64,000 nucleotides of DNA from Lentisphaerota bacterium (lineage in GTDB: Bacteria > Verrucomicrobiota > Lentisphaeria > Victivallales > Victivallaceae). The translations under genes and the position numbers were made by a program. This document shows positions 34,636 through 44,789 of this stretch, one piece after another. The notes beneath the pieces are model-generated. The model was not told where the DNA came from. It saw nothing but the letters and a program-made list of their open reading frames with translations, and did not search any database. The stretch spans positions 27,746-91,745 of the forward strand of contig SUVW01000009.1 of the NCBI GenBank assembly GCA_015061815.1, read 5' to 3'. Positions within the stretch are counted from its first letter, which is position 1; each line of letters opens with the position of its first letter.

Positions 34636-35856
34636 TCACAGCTCCAGTATTTTGCGGATCAATTCTTCTTTTTTCAGATTTCCCAATGCTCCGGAAGGTG
34701 CAAGGGTTTCGCTGAAACATGTGATCGGATCCGGCTGTTTGATTACCGGTCCGCATATTGCCAGGGGCACCGGAGTGGTGGTGTGTTTGCGGAGTTTTAT
34801 GGGTACCGGATGATCCGGGAGAACCGCAAAGTTGTATGGACTATCCCGAAGAGCCGCAAGGATCGGAGAAACGATTTTAGCATCAAATTCCTCGATCGCC
34901 TGCAACTTTAATTTCAAATCTCCGAGATGAGAACACTCATCTATCGCTTCAAGGTGGACATAGACCAAATCGTGTTCCTCGATCGCCTTCAATGCCGCCT
35001 GAACTTTTCCGGAATAATTGGTATCCAGAAATCCGGTTGCCCCCGGGACATCGATCACGCTCATCCCGGTGCATTTCCCCAAGCCTTTTATTACATCGAC
35101 TGCGCTTATTACCGCTCCCGAGCGTCCGGCATAGCGTTCACTGAAAAGCTGCATGCGCGGGCGGTATCCCGGACTCCAGGGCCAAATCCAGTTGGCAGGC
35201 GCAGTACGACCGGCATTAAGCGGATGGGCTGCAAGAAATTTTGCTGCTTTTTCGGAGAGTTGTTCCAGAAATTCGACAGTATGTGCCGCTTCCGGAGAAT
35301 CATCCAGAGCTTTGAGCCGCAATTGGTCCACCGGGATATCCTGCGATGAATCCGGTTTTTGATAATCTATCCGGTCACAGAATTCTTTTCCATGTAAGAC
35401 CAGCAGATTCCGATAACTTACTCCATGATGAAATGTGACTTTTTCTGAATCAAATTCAGCTTTTAATGCCGCCATCAATATTGCCGAATCTGCATCATCC
35501 AAATGTCCGGCTGAATAATCGCGTAAAATCCCATCATCAGAAACGTAGACCAGATTGCATCTCCATGCCACGTCATCATCCGCCAATTGAATATTCTGAC
35601 TGGCAGCTTCGATCGGTCCGCGACCGGGATAATTGAGTTCCGGTTGAAATCCGAGTACAGACATATTTGCCACATCGGAACTGGTGGGCAGAGCCGGCGG
35701 CAAAGTGAGAAATGTCCCGCTTGCTCCTCTGGCGGCAATGGAATCCATCGCCGGGGTGCAGGCATATTCCAGTGGGGTTTTGCCGCCTAATTCCGGCAGC
35801 GGATCATCTGCCATACCATCCGGCAGAAAAACGATAGCTTTGCGAAACTCTTTCAT
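34636..35856 (-). CDS. apgM: Cofactor-independent phosphoglycerate mutase, archaeal ApgM type
   Basis: A 406-residue alkaline-phosphatase-superfamily enzyme that interconverts 3- and 2-phosphoglycerate in glycolysis. It has the metal site start FLPDGMADDPLPELGGKTPLE, the catalytic serine in PTSSDVANMSVLGF, and later metal motifs HLEAIDECSHLGD and VLPDHPVP. Length matches the archaeal-type enzyme (about 400), not the longer bacterial GpmI (about 510). Close homologues are sometimes labelled homoserine kinase. Its ATG overlaps the stop of the DUF167 gene by 4 bp. Confidence 0.9.
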   Translation of the reverse strand: MKEFRKAIVFLPDGMADDPLPELGGKTPLEYACTPAMDSIAARGASGTFLTLPPALPTSSDVANMSVLGFQPELNYPGRGPIEAASQNIQLADDDVAWRCNLVYVSDDGILRDYSAGHLDDADSAILMAALKAEFDSEKVTFHHGVSYRNLLVLHGKEFCDRIDYQKPDSSQDIPVDQLRLKALDDSPEAAHTVEFLEQLSEKAAKFLAAHPLNAGRTAPANWIWPWSPGYRPRMQLFSERYAGRSGAVISAVDVIKGLGKCTGMSVIDVPGATGFLDTNYSGKVQAALKAIEEHDLVYVHLEAIDECSHLGDLKLKLQAIEEFDAKIVSPILAALRDSPYNFAVLPDHPVPIKLRKHTTTPVPLAICGPVIKQPDPITCFSETLAPSGALGNLKKEELIRKILEL

Positions 35857-36182
35857 GATTCTACTTTTAATATTGAAATTATCTGTTCAGGAGTCATTCC
35901 TGATATTTTAACAACTTTATCCCGGCTGCATTCGCCGCTTTTCAATTCCACCATATTCCGGCGGATTTTCAGAGTGTCTGCCAGAAATTTTATCAAAGCT
36001 GTATTTGCTTTGCCGTCAACCGGCGGTGCTTGAAGTTCGATTTTCAGAGCATCACCCAATATCCCGCTGATACTGCTGCGTCTGGCTCCCGGATGGACCC
36101 GGAGTTTGAGCAGACAATTGCTTTGATTGTCCATCCGGAGCAGATTTTCAGGAATCAGCATGGTTTTCATCCCGGTCATCAA
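35853..36182 (-). CDS. DUF167/YggU family protein
   Basis: A 109-residue protein of the DUF167 (YggU) family. The signature is clear: LLKLRVHPGARRSSISGI, then LKIELQAPPVDGKANTALIKFLADTL, then VELKSGECSRDKVVKISG. The family is widespread and of unknown biochemical role. The true start is unclear: in-frame ATG codons occur at 36182, 36170, 36161 and 36134. The first three overlap the ftsH coding end, and none has a strong ribosome-binding site. It is coupled at its end to apgM. Confidence 0.85.
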   Translation of the reverse strand: MMTGMKTMLIPENLLRMDNQSNCLLKLRVHPGARRSSISGILGDALKIELQAPPVDGKANTALIKFLADTLKIRRNMVELKSGECSRDKVVKISGMTPEQIISILKVES

Positions 36183-38154
36183 CGCCGGTCAACGGTTGTT
36201 CCACTTGCGGTTCTGCGGGGGCGATTTCATCAGCTGAATTTGTGACAGCCGGAGAATCTTCCGGAGAAACAAATCCGAGTAAAACATTTATTTCCTGAAT
36301 GGACAATGTTTCTTTTTCCAACAGTTCAGCGGTCAATTTCTCCAGTTGATCCCGGTGTTCATTCAGGCATGATTTTGCCTTTTCATAAGCTTCGTTGATC
36401 AGCGAACGTACTTCCAAATCAATTTCACGCTCTGTTTCATTGGATATGCCATCCGGCGGCAGACCGTCGATCCGCATGTGGGGATGGTTGGTGAAGTCTC
36501 CCATTTTTACCGGACCGAGTTTTTCACTCATTCCGAATTGACAAACCATTTTGCGGGCAATGTCAGTCAAGTGCTGAATATCTGCAGCTGCGCCGGTGGT
36601 GATATCGCCGAAAACTATCTCTTCAGCCGCCCGGCCGCCCAGCGACATGGCCATCATTGCTTTCAAATCCAGCTTGCTTTTGGTATAAGTATCCTCTTTG
36701 GGCATCATGAATGTTGCTCCCAAAGCAGATTGTCCGCGCGGAATAATGGTAACTTTGTGGACAGGCACGCAGTGATCGTTGTATATTGCCACCAGCGTGT
36801 GACCTGCTTCGTGATACGCAGTAAGTTTACGTTCTTTGTCGTTGATTTTCCGGCTGCGGCGTTCAGTTCCGTAACTGACCTTGTCCCGGGCCTCTTCCAA
36901 TTCATATTGGGAAACCTGTTCTTTATTTCTGCGGGCAGCAAGAAGAGCTGCTTCATTGCAGAGGTTGGCCAGATCCGCACCGCTGAATCCCGGAGTCGTA
37001 CGGGCAATTATATCCAGATCAATAGAGTCATCGGTTTTGATTTTCTTTACATGCACATCCAGTATCTGTCTTCTGCCGGTGATGTCCGGCAGATCCATAA
37101 CGACCTGCCGGTCAAAGCGTCCCGGGCGCAGCAGTGCCGGATCAAGGACATCCGGGCGGTTGGTCGCAGCCAATACGATTACTCCGTTGCGGCTTTCCAG
37201 ACCATCCATTTCCACCAGCATGGCGTTGAGGGTCTGTTCTCTTTCATCATGTCCGCCGCCCCATCCGGAAAAGCGCGATCTGCCGACGGCATCGATCTCA
37301 TCAATGAATATCAGGCACGGAGTATTTTTTCTGGCCTGTTCGAACATATCCCGTACGCGGCTTGCTCCTACACCGACAAACATTTCGACAAAATCAGAAC
37401 CGCTTATTGAGAAAAACGGGACACCGGCTTCGCAGGCGACCGCTTTGGCCATCAGAGTTTTTCCGGTTCCCGGATCACCGACCAACAGACAGCCTTTGGG
37501 GATCCGGCCGCCGACCAGCTGAAAACGCAGAGGATCCCGGAGAAATTCAACTATTTCCGCAATTTCCTCTTTTGCTTCATCTGCTCCGGCGATATCAGTG
37601 AAGTGTACATTCAATTCATCCGGCGGTATCATTCTGGCTTTGCTTTTTCCGAAATCCATCGCGCCGTGTCCATTCATCCGCATTTGCCGCATGGAGATGA
37701 AGTATATGACTCCGATAATGATCAGGATCGGCAGCAAACTGACAAAGATAAAGTTCCAGAATCCGGAATTATCCGGATCAACTGTGATACCGGCTCCTGA
37801 ATCGCGCATGGAATTTTCCAGATTTTCGGACATGATCACCCGGGAAACATAATACTCTTGCGCACTGCCTTTGGTATTTTCATCCTTTTTCAATTCGCCT
37901 TCGACTCTGAAAATCCGCTCTCCGTCGGATACAAGATTGACTGTGTCGACCTTTTTTTCTTTCAGAAGCCGTTCAAATTCACTTTGATTCAGCTCTTTTT
38001 GCTGTTCCGGGCCGAAGGTTTTGAAAAGCATCATCGCGCCGAGCATGATCATGATCAGCAGCCACACCATTCCGGCACGCGAACGGCGGGGAGGGGCCGG
38101 AGGTATCCGGCGGTTCTGATTATCCGGCTTTTTTGCCTGTGGATCGTTATTCAT
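36148..38154 (-). CDS. ftsH: ATP-dependent zinc metalloprotease FtsH
   Basis: An inner-membrane AAA+ protease that removes damaged membrane proteins and short-lived regulators. The 668-residue protein has two membrane helices ([18 protein letters not shown] and [19 protein letters not shown]), then an AAA domain with Walker A GDPGTGKT, pore loop [14 protein letters not shown], and Walker [13 protein letters not shown]. The M41 peptidase follows with zinc motif HEAGH. Length is normal. The gene follows the FHA gene by 30 bp and overlaps DUF167. No good ribosome-binding site precedes the ATG. Confidence 0.97.
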   Translation of the reverse strand: MNNDPQAKKPDNQNRRIPPAPPRRSRAGMVWLLIMIMLGAMMLFKTFGPEQQKELNQSEFERLLKEKKVDTVNLVSDGERIFRVEGELKKDENTKGSAQEYYVSRVIMSENLENSMRDSGAGITVDPDNSGFWNFIFVSLLPILIIIGVIYFISMRQMRMNGHGAMDFGKSKARMIPPDELNVHFTDIAGADEAKEEIAEIVEFLRDPLRFQLVGGRIPKGCLLVGDPGTGKTLMAKAVACEAGVPFFSISGSDFVEMFVGVGASRVRDMFEQARKNTPCLIFIDEIDAVGRSRFSGWGGGHDEREQTLNAMLVEMDGLESRNGVIVLAATNRPDVLDPALLRPGRFDRQVVMDLPDITGRRQILDVHVKKIKTDDSIDLDIIARTTPGFSGADLANLCNEAALLAARRNKEQVSQYELEEARDKVSYGTERRSRKINDKERKLTAYHEAGHTLVAIYNDHCVPVHKVTIIPRGQSALGATFMMPKEDTYTKSKLDLKAMMAMSLGGRAAEEIVFGDITTGAAADIQHLTDIARKMVCQFGMSEKLGPVKMGDFTNHPHMRIDGLPPDGISNETEREIDLEVRSLINEAYEKAKSCLNEHRDQLEKLTAELLEKETLSIQEINVLLGFVSPEDSPAVTNSADEIAPAEPQVEQPLTGVDDRDENHADS

Positions 38155-38184
38155 TAAAAAATTGCTTTCGGATTTATAAGTGGA

Positions 38185-38709
38185 TTATTTGTGAAAGAAC
38201 AAGGTGTAGATCACCACTCCTACAACCATTATACCTCCGGCGACGATGATGATATTCATCAGCAGATTGGTCTGGGCATTTTTCTTTTTTTCATCCATCA
38301 TCCGGGCACTGAAATTAGTCAGTGTCTGGGTGGTGGTCGTGTTGGTGGTTGCACTGCCCAGGTCGATGGTATGGGTGAAGTGGCTCTCTTCATCCAGTTC
38401 ACCGGCTCCGTCAAAAAGCACTTCTACATGACCGAAAGTGATGAGGTCTGAATTTTTCAAAACCTGTTCGGTGATCGGTTCATTGTTGACTTTTGTACCG
38501 TTGGTACTGTCGTTGTCCCGCAGAATAAAGCATACTTTTCCATCGCGTTCGGTTCTGATGATATCTGCATGATGACTGCTTACGCTGCCGTCAGCCAGCT
38601 GGATATCGGAAGAATCCTTTCTGCCGATACTCATGACCTCACGGTCTATATCGAAACTTTTACCGCGCAACTTTTCGTAAAGAACTGTAAATTTCGGTTT
38701 TTTTTCCAT
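38185..38709 (-). CDS. FHA-domain protein with C-terminal membrane anchor
   Basis: A 174-residue protein. Residues 10-95 form a forkhead-associated domain that binds phosphothreonine: MSIGRKDSSDIQL, SVSSHHADI and NDSTNGTKVN are the three hallmark loops. After a Thr-rich linker (TTNTTTTQTLTN) comes one membrane helix near the C-terminus (LLMNIIIVAGGIMVVGVVIYTLF), so the FHA domain faces the cytoplasm. It probably docks a phosphorylated partner at the membrane. No Ser/Thr kinase is in the window. The start at 38709 has GGAAGG upstream. It leads the FHA-ftsH-DUF167-apgM-recX operon behind a clear promoter. Confidence 0.88.
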   Translation of the reverse strand: MEKKPKFTVLYEKLRGKSFDIDREVMSIGRKDSSDIQLADGSVSSHHADIIRTERDGKVCFILRDNDSTNGTKVNNEPITEQVLKNSDLITFGHVEVLFDGAGELDEESHFTHTIDLGSATTNTTTTQTLTNFSARMMDEKKKNAQTNLLMNIIIVAGGIMVVGVVIYTLFFHK

Positions 38710-38774
38710 GATGTCAAACCTTCCCTGACACCTGTTCCCGGTGCCGTTGTTGTTCAAAAATTTCTTAATGAGGC

Positions 38775-38803
38775 AATATAACACCGGAATGCGGTGTTTG
38801 CAA
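38775..38803 (-). promoter_or_regulatory. Promoter of the FHA-ftsH operon with inverted repeat in the spacer
   Basis: Reading leftward: TTGCAA (38798-38803), 17-bp spacer, TATATT (38775-38780). The spacer is almost filled by a perfect 7-bp inverted repeat, AACACCG and CGGTGTT (38780-38798) around GAATG, which a repressor or activator could occupy. Confidence 0.6.
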
Positions 38804-38951
38804 TCATTTTTCAGCTGATTTTGTAGATTTTTTTTGATTTTTTTACCATTTTGCCGAACAAGCTGTCCAAAATTAATTTTTCAGCCTTGAAAAATCACTA
38901 TTCCGGTATTAAAGTAAGTAGATGGGCAATTTTGTTTTTTGAAAAATTATT

Positions 38952-40418
38952 ATGGAGAGAAATATTCACAACATGGAGAAAGTACGTTCTCTTTTTATTC
39001 CCCGTCCCGGAGATGTTCCGGCGCGGATTGCAATATGTATGAGTGGAGCCGGCAGCAATGCTGAAGTGATTTTGTCACTGGCCGCAAGTGGAGCATCCGG
39101 TTATGTGCCGGTGGTGATATTTACGGATAATCCAGAAGCTTCAGGGGCAGCCGGATTGTCTGCAAAATATAACGTGCCGATGGAGCATCTGGATATCCGG
39201 GCATTTTACCGGGAACACGGAGAGGATGATATTCAGCTGAATAGTGAAAAACGGCGGCAGCTGCGGAATATATGGAGTGAAAAAGTGTGGCAGATACTGC
39301 AGAAATATCAATGTGATTTCGCCGTGTTTGCCGGTTTCGTGCCGTTGACCAATCTGGCAGATAAACTGCCCTGTTTGAATGTGCATCCGGGGGATCTTAC
39401 ATTAAAAAACCCAGACGGCTCAAGAAGATATGCCGGACTGCATTGCAAGCCGGTGGAAAAAGCTGTTTTGGACCGGTGTAAGTTTTTGCGCAGCAGTGTT
39501 ATTTTGGTTCAGAGTTACAGCGGCAGCGGGCAGCATGATCTTGACGGCGGTCCGGTTTTGGGTATCTCTGCTCCGGTTCAGGTGGATTTGCATAACAGTA
39601 CATACGAAGAATTGGAAACGATATACCGCCAGCGGGGAAAAGCTCCATTCAATGACCGTTTGCGGCAGATTGCTCTGGGTAATATTGAGAATCTTAAAAT
39701 ACAGGGAGATCATGTGGTTTTTCCGCAGGTTATTTCGCTTTTTGCCAAAGGGTGTTATGCATCAGATGATGATGGTAGACTCTTTTTCAGAGAGAGTGCA
39801 GACGGACGGTGGAATGAGGTGGAAACGGTGGAGTTCGCCGGAGATGATTCCCGGATGATCCGGCCGGCAGCTGAAAAGATAATGCCGGAAAAGAAAAATA
39901 AATTGTTGCGTTTTTGCAAATATTTGTATGTAAAGATGGTAAGAGGCAACGGTTCGCCGGACTACATCGCCAGGGGGTGGGCATTGGGAATGTTTGTCGG
40001 CTGCGTGATCCCGGTATTTTGTCAGTTGATAGTTGCTGTGCCGATGTCGTTTGTCATTCGCGGTTCAAAAATCGGAGCTGCGCTTGGCACTTTTATCACC
40101 ACGCCGCCGACGGCGATATTTATTTATCCGGTGCAAATTTGGGTCGGGAACAAGATCATTGGCGGGGATCTTTCAGCGGATTCTGCCGGGAAATTGTTGT
40201 CGGTATTCAATAATGAAGCACTTTCATTTGCTGAAAAATGGTCGGCATTTGCGGATATGGGCTGGGCATTGGTGGCGGCATTTTTTGCCGGCGGATTGTT
40301 GTGGGCCGCAATAATGACTCCGGCCACCTATTTCGGAGTGCGTTATCTGGTGATACGTTACCGCAATATCCGGAAGAAGATTTTTGAATCCATAAAAAAG
40401 GAAAGAAGTCGGGCATGA
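38952..40418 (+). CDS. PurN-like formyltransferase fused to a DUF2062 membrane domain
   Basis: A 488-residue two-part protein. Residues about 23-245 match phosphoribosylglycinamide formyltransferase: the IAICMSGAGSNAEVIL glycine loop, FAVFAGFVPLTN, and the full catalytic triad of PurN, Asn143 and His145 in LNVHPG and Asp198 in LDGGPV. A 10-20 residue insertion follows the Asn/His motif. From about residue 325 the chain is a DUF2062 membrane domain (RGWALGMFVGCVIPVFCQL, then LGTFITTPPTAIFIYPVQIW, plus a final helix pair). DUF2062 has no known activity. Two ATG codons (38952 and 38973) are possible starts and neither has an ideal site. The stop overlaps the dprA start by 4 bp. Confidence 0.85.
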   Translation: MERNIHNMEKVRSLFIPRPGDVPARIAICMSGAGSNAEVILSLAASGASGYVPVVIFTDNPEASGAAGLSAKYNVPMEHLDIRAFYREHGEDDIQLNSEKRRQLRNIWSEKVWQILQKYQCDFAVFAGFVPLTNLADKLPCLNVHPGDLTLKNPDGSRRYAGLHCKPVEKAVLDRCKFLRSSVILVQSYSGSGQHDLDGGPVLGISAPVQVDLHNSTYEELETIYRQRGKAPFNDRLRQIALGNIENLKIQGDHVVFPQVISLFAKGCYASDDDGRLFFRESADGRWNEVETVEFAGDDSRMIRPAAEKIMPEKKNKLLRFCKYLYVKMVRGNGSPDYIARGWALGMFVGCVIPVFCQLIVAVPMSFVIRGSKIGAALGTFITTPPTAIFIYPVQIWVGNKIIGGDLSADSAGKLLSVFNNEALSFAEKWSAFADMGWALVAAFFAGGLLWAAIMTPATYFGVRYLVIRYRNIRKKIFESIKKERSRA

Positions 40419-41572
40419 CTGACCGGGAATTTTGTATTGGCATCAATATGATATCCGGATTGGGATTTTCGCGTTACCGCAATTTGCTGGAAGCATTCGG
40501 TTCACCGGATGAAGTGCGTAAAGCTGAACGCGGGATGCTGCAGAAAGTTGAGGGTATCGGTCCGGTGTTGGCAGAGAGGATCGTCGCATTTGACTGGGAT
40601 GCTGAATTATCCCGCGAGCAGGGGATCGCCGAGCGTGGCGGTGTGCAGATCATCTCTTATGTGGATGAAAATTATCCGGAAGAGCTGCGGAATATTTACG
40701 ATCCGCCGTTATGCCTTTATGTGCGTGGCAAACTGCCGGAGAAGCAGGATCGTTCCATTGCGATAGTCGGCAGCCGCCGGGTATCACGGTATGGTGAAAA
40801 AATGGCGGTGATGCTGGCGGAAGAAGCGGTGGCATGCGGATTTACTGTGTATTCCGGGTTGGCATTGGGAATTGATACACTTGCTCATAAAGCGGTGGTG
40901 GATATGGCAGGGGGTACCGTCGGCGTGCTTGGCGGCGGGTTGATGCACATGTATCCCCGGGAAAATGTTCCTCTGGCCCGTGAAATAATCCGGTGCGGCG
41001 GTGCAGTAGTCAGTGAATTCCCGCTGAATTATCCGGTCAACCGTCATAATTTCCCCCGGAGGAACCGGATCGTGGCGGCGATGTGCCGGGCGGTGATCGT
41101 CGTCGAGGCCGGATTGGACAGCGGAGCATTGATAACCGCCAAACTTGCTTTAGAGATGGGCAAAGAGGTGTTTGCAGTTCCCGGCCGTGTAGATAACATT
41201 CAGGCCAAAGGTTGTCACAAACTGATAAAAGAAGGGGCATGCCTGATCGAGAATTTTGATGATGTCATGCTGGTGCTGGCGACCGGATTGCGCCCGGGAA
41301 TGGAAGATATGACCACCGGGGAGATCATCGGCAGTGAAAAGTTGTCACCTGATTGTGAAAAAGTTCTGGAATTGCTGGGCAAAGGTGATATGGATCTGGA
41401 AGAGCTGCAGATGGCTACCGGATGGGAACCGGGAACTTTGATGGCAATCTTGATGAAATTGGAATTGAAACTGCTGGTCGAACGTGACAGTTTCGGCTAC
41501 TATCATCAGGTCGGGACGGGAAGAAAAGAGCTGCGCAATCAGGATGATGAGCTGGAATTTGATCCGCTGTGA
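40415..41572 (+). CDS. dprA: DNA-processing protein DprA
   Basis: A cytoplasmic protein that loads RecA onto incoming single-stranded DNA during natural transformation. The 385-residue protein has an N-terminal helix-hairpin-helix/SAM-like part (LQKVEGIGPVLAERIVAF). A Rossmann-like DprA core follows: IAIVGSRRVSRYGE, VYSGLALGIDTLAHKAVV, GVLGGGL, FPRRNRIVA and ALITAKLALEMGKEVFAVPG. A C-terminal winged-helix (DML1-like) domain ends it. The gene is translationally coupled to the formyltransferase fusion. With recN, cinA and recX in the window, recombination functions cluster here. Confidence 0.94.
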   Translation: MTDREFCIGINMISGLGFSRYRNLLEAFGSPDEVRKAERGMLQKVEGIGPVLAERIVAFDWDAELSREQGIAERGGVQIISYVDENYPEELRNIYDPPLCLYVRGKLPEKQDRSIAIVGSRRVSRYGEKMAVMLAEEAVACGFTVYSGLALGIDTLAHKAVVDMAGGTVGVLGGGLMHMYPRENVPLAREIIRCGGAVVSEFPLNYPVNRHNFPRRNRIVAAMCRAVIVVEAGLDSGALITAKLALEMGKEVFAVPGRVDNIQAKGCHKLIKEGACLIENFDDVMLVLATGLRPGMEDMTTGEIIGSEKLSPDCEKVLELLGKGDMDLEELQMATGWEPGTLMAILMKLELKLLVERDSFGYYHQVGTGRKELRNQDDELEFDPL

Positions 41573-41752
41573 AAAATCTGACCGCAATTCCCGGCTAAAT
41601 TGCATCCATTGAGCAGAGCAAATGGTTATTGCGCGGTTGACCGGTCATAATGCCGTAAATATACGTTTTGTGCCTGCGATTACCGCATTCAACGACTTTA
41701 GAATGCAAGTCCCGCAAAATTTGGGGTACTACCGGTTTGTGCAGTTTGAAAA

Positions 41753-43420
41753 TCAGGATTTTCTCAACGAATCAAGTAATTCTCTGGCGTGGCGCAATGC
41801 CGAATCTCCTCCACCAAGCATGCGGGCCAGTTCCGGAGCCGGATCATCCAGTTTTTGAACTTCGGAAACCGTCCGGTCGCCAATGGTTTTTTTCTGAACC
41901 AGAAAATGATGGTCTGCTCTGGAGGCGACTTGAGCCAGATGTGAGATACAGAGTATCTGACGCTTTTTCCCGAGGGTATGAAGCTCACGGGCGACTTTAT
42001 TGGCAGTTTCTCCGCCGATATTCATATCTATTTCATCAAAAATCACTGTGGGGACGGCATCGGCATCGGCCAGAACCGTCTTCAAAGCCAGCATCACCCG
42101 GGATAATTCACCGCTGCTGGCGACTTTTCGCAGAGGACGCAATTCTTCGCCCCGGTTGGCGTTGAAAAGCAGTTCGATCCGGTCAGAGCCGTTGGCTCCG
42201 GGCGGGACCGGTGTGAAAACTATATCCAGCGCGGCATTTTCAAAACCGATGGAGTTGAGTTTTTCCCGGGCGGAATGCAGAAAATCCCCGGCGGCTTTTT
42301 TTCTGGCTGCAGAGAGTTTTTCTGCAGCTTGTACAAGCGCGTTATTCAAAGCTTTTTCCCGTTCAACAAATTCTTTGCGGCGATTTTGGGCGTCTTTGAA
42401 TTTCTGCAGACAATCTTCGGCCTTTTTCCGGGTGATGAACACCTGTTCCAATGTCGGTCCGTAACGACGTTTCAGGGTGTGGATCTCACTTAAACGGGCC
42501 TCGATCACCGCCAGAGATTCCGGGTCCAATTCAACTTTTTCGGTCATTGCTGCCAGACGTCCGGAAAGTTCGGATACGGCCCTTTGCAGCTGCGAACACT
42601 CTTCCAGAGCATCTCCGGTCAGAGAGTCATCGATCCTTTGCAATTCTCCCAGTGCATGATAAACACTGCCCAATTGATCAGCGATGCCATTTTCATTTTC
42701 GGTGAGTAAGCCGGTTAGTTCTCCGATCGTTTCCAGTACGGTACGGGCATTTGCGCCCAGCCGTTGTTTGGCCCCCAGTTCTTCATCCTCGTTTTCTCCC
42801 GGGGAAATACGGTCGATTTCTTCGGCGATAAGGGAATAGCGGTCTGCTTCGTCAGCATCGGGCAGATCACTTTCAAAGGCTTCTTTTTCTCTGGCAAGGG
42901 CTTTCAATGCAGCGGTGTGTGCGGCACATTCGTTGCGTAAATCCCCCAAATCGCCGAAATTATCCAGCAATTCCAGCTGTCGAGCCGGAACGGTCAGGGA
43001 AATCTGTTCGTTTGCTCCATGCAGATCGATCAATCTGCCGCCGATATCGGCCAGTAATTTTGCTCCGACCGGGACATCGTTGATAAAATTTCTGGTGGCA
43101 GTATTGCTTACACAGCGGCGCAAATTCAAAACAGCTTCTTCGCCGTCCGCAGGGAAGGGGATACCGGCACTGTCAAGCATACCGGATATTTCCGGAATTA
43201 AAGTTTCCGGTATGGAAAATTCCCCACTGACGGTGTAGCTTTTGCACCCTGAACGGATGCCGCTTTTATCCACCCTGCCTCCGGTAAGCAATTCGATGGA
43301 ACTCATCAGTATCGATTTCCCGGCACCGGATTCACCGGTGACGACCGAAAATCCGCCGGAAAATTCAGCTTCTGCATTCTCTATCAGAGCGAAATTGTTT
43401 ATTTTTAAGTAGTTCAGCAT
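41753..43420 (-). CDS. recN: DNA repair protein RecN
   Basis: A 555-residue SMC-like ATPase that acts in double-strand break repair. The N-terminal Walker A is VVTGESGAGKSILMSSIELLTGG. A central coiled coil spans roughly residues 150-360. The C-terminal half-site has signature SSGELSRVMLALK and Walker B TVIFDEIDMNIGG, followed by the H-loop region CISHLAQVASRADHHFLVQK. Length is typical. Its start overlaps the end of cinA by a few bases, so the two are probably cotranscribed. It converges with dprA; 41573-41752 holds no recognisable gene or strong terminator. Confidence 0.95.
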   Translation of the reverse strand: MLNYLKINNFALIENAEAEFSGGFSVVTGESGAGKSILMSSIELLTGGRVDKSGIRSGCKSYTVSGEFSIPETLIPEISGMLDSAGIPFPADGEEAVLNLRRCVSNTATRNFINDVPVGAKLLADIGGRLIDLHGANEQISLTVPARQLELLDNFGDLGDLRNECAAHTAALKALAREKEAFESDLPDADEADRYSLIAEEIDRISPGENEDEELGAKQRLGANARTVLETIGELTGLLTENENGIADQLGSVYHALGELQRIDDSLTGDALEECSQLQRAVSELSGRLAAMTEKVELDPESLAVIEARLSEIHTLKRRYGPTLEQVFITRKKAEDCLQKFKDAQNRRKEFVEREKALNNALVQAAEKLSAARKKAAGDFLHSAREKLNSIGFENAALDIVFTPVPPGANGSDRIELLFNANRGEELRPLRKVASSGELSRVMLALKTVLADADAVPTVIFDEIDMNIGGETANKVARELHTLGKKRQILCISHLAQVASRADHHFLVQKKTIGDRTVSEVQKLDDPAPELARMLGGGDSALRHARELLDSLRKS

Positions 43421-44664
43421 TGATGTCGCTCCGGTTTTTTTAATAAGTCATAAAGCAGGATCAACGCTTGAGCCACTGCTTTTTCCCGGATCATCCGTCG
43501 GGAACCATGTAAATGCAGCTCTTTTACCGCACTTTTGCCGTTGACTGCGGCCGCGATATAAACCAAGCCGACCGGTTTTTCCGGAGTACCGCCGCCCGGC
43601 CCGGCTATGCCGGTGGTGCTTACGGAACAATCACAATTCAATGCACCACAGGCACCTTGAGCCATTGCAACGGCACATTCCGGACTGACAGCTCCGTATT
43701 TTTGCAGTATTTCCGGTGAAACTCCGAGCAGACGCTCTTTTACCGTATTGGCATAGGCAACGATCCCGCCGGAAAATAAAGCGGATATTCCTGGAATATT
43801 GACCAGCGAATCGGCCACCAAGCCCCCTGTACAGGATTCGGCACAGCCGATGGTCTTATTTCGGTTGGATAATTCCCTGAAAAGGGCCGATGGTAAATCT
43901 GTTTCTCCGGGGGCAAGATGGGGGAAGGGAAGCATCCGGTCAAGGATATCCAAAGAATCGGCGACCATCTGCTGATCTGTTCCGGTCAGGAAAATTCTGG
44001 TTCCGTATGCACTTGAAGTGCAGGCAATTTCCAGCGGGCGGTCTTTGAGCAGAGCTTCAGTTTTTGCAAGAGCAATACTCTCACCGGTACCGATGACCAG
44101 AAAGCCGGAAGTATATTGTTCTGTATGCTGCACCGCTGCCGCAGTGATATGATCCAACATGCCGTTATGCAGTACCGATTCAAACTCTCCCGGGGGGCCG
44201 GGGAGCAGACAGATGTTCCGCAGTTTGCCGTCGTAAACGGTGTGAAACGCGATGCCGGAAGCAACGCCGACCGGATTGTGGAAATATTTTCCACCGGTCG
44301 GGATCATTGCCTGTTTGTATTGGAATTTCGGACAATGTCCTTTGTGCCGCAACTGCCATGCGGATTCAACTTTATCTTTCAATTCCGGAACGATTATGCA
44401 GTCTTTGCCGAAGAAACGGCACACGGTTTCAAGCGTGATATCATCCCTTGTCGGGCCAAGACCACCGCAGATGATCAGGGTATCAGCAACCTGCATGGCA
44501 CAGGATAAGGCGTGAAATAATTCAGCCGGATGGTCGGCGACGGTCAATTCCAGTGCCGGGGGCAGAGCGCGGGCGGTAAGTTCCATTCCCAGCAATTGCA
44601 TATTGGTATTGCAGCAACTGCCTTTGAGCAATTCACTGCCGGTGCAGATAACGGCGATCGGCAT
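43414..44664 (-). CDS. cinA: CinA: competence/damage-inducible protein with NMN amidohydrolase domain
   Basis: A 416-residue two-domain protein. The N-terminal MoCF-like domain starts PIAVICTGSELLKGS and has IICGGLGPTRDDITLETV; in CinA it has ADP-ribose pyrophosphatase activity. The C-terminal domain (IGCAESCTGGLVADSLVNIPG to the GIAGPGGGTPEKPVGLVYIA motif) is the PncC-type nicotinamide-mononucleotide deamidase, recycling NMN. In many bacteria CinA is linked to competence and RecA. The start at 44664 has GGAG upstream; a longer frame lacks a site. It precedes recN. Confidence 0.93.
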   Translation of the reverse strand: MPIAVICTGSELLKGSCCNTNMQLLGMELTARALPPALELTVADHPAELFHALSCAMQVADTLIICGGLGPTRDDITLETVCRFFGKDCIIVPELKDKVESAWQLRHKGHCPKFQYKQAMIPTGGKYFHNPVGVASGIAFHTVYDGKLRNICLLPGPPGEFESVLHNGMLDHITAAAVQHTEQYTSGFLVIGTGESIALAKTEALLKDRPLEIACTSSAYGTRIFLTGTDQQMVADSLDILDRMLPFPHLAPGETDLPSALFRELSNRNKTIGCAESCTGGLVADSLVNIPGISALFSGGIVAYANTVKERLLGVSPEILQKYGAVSPECAVAMAQGACGALNCDCSVSTTGIAGPGGGTPEKPVGLVYIAAAVNGKSAVKELHLHGSRRMIREKAVAQALILLYDLLKKPERHQC

Positions 44665-44789
44665 AAGGTTCTCCAAAAATTCGCTGTTTCCAAAGAATTG
44701 ATTCTAAAAAAAACTCAAAAATTACAACAGTTTTTCCGCCCGGATATTTCTATTCCGGCCGGTTATTCAAATAACATACTTCTGAAAGT

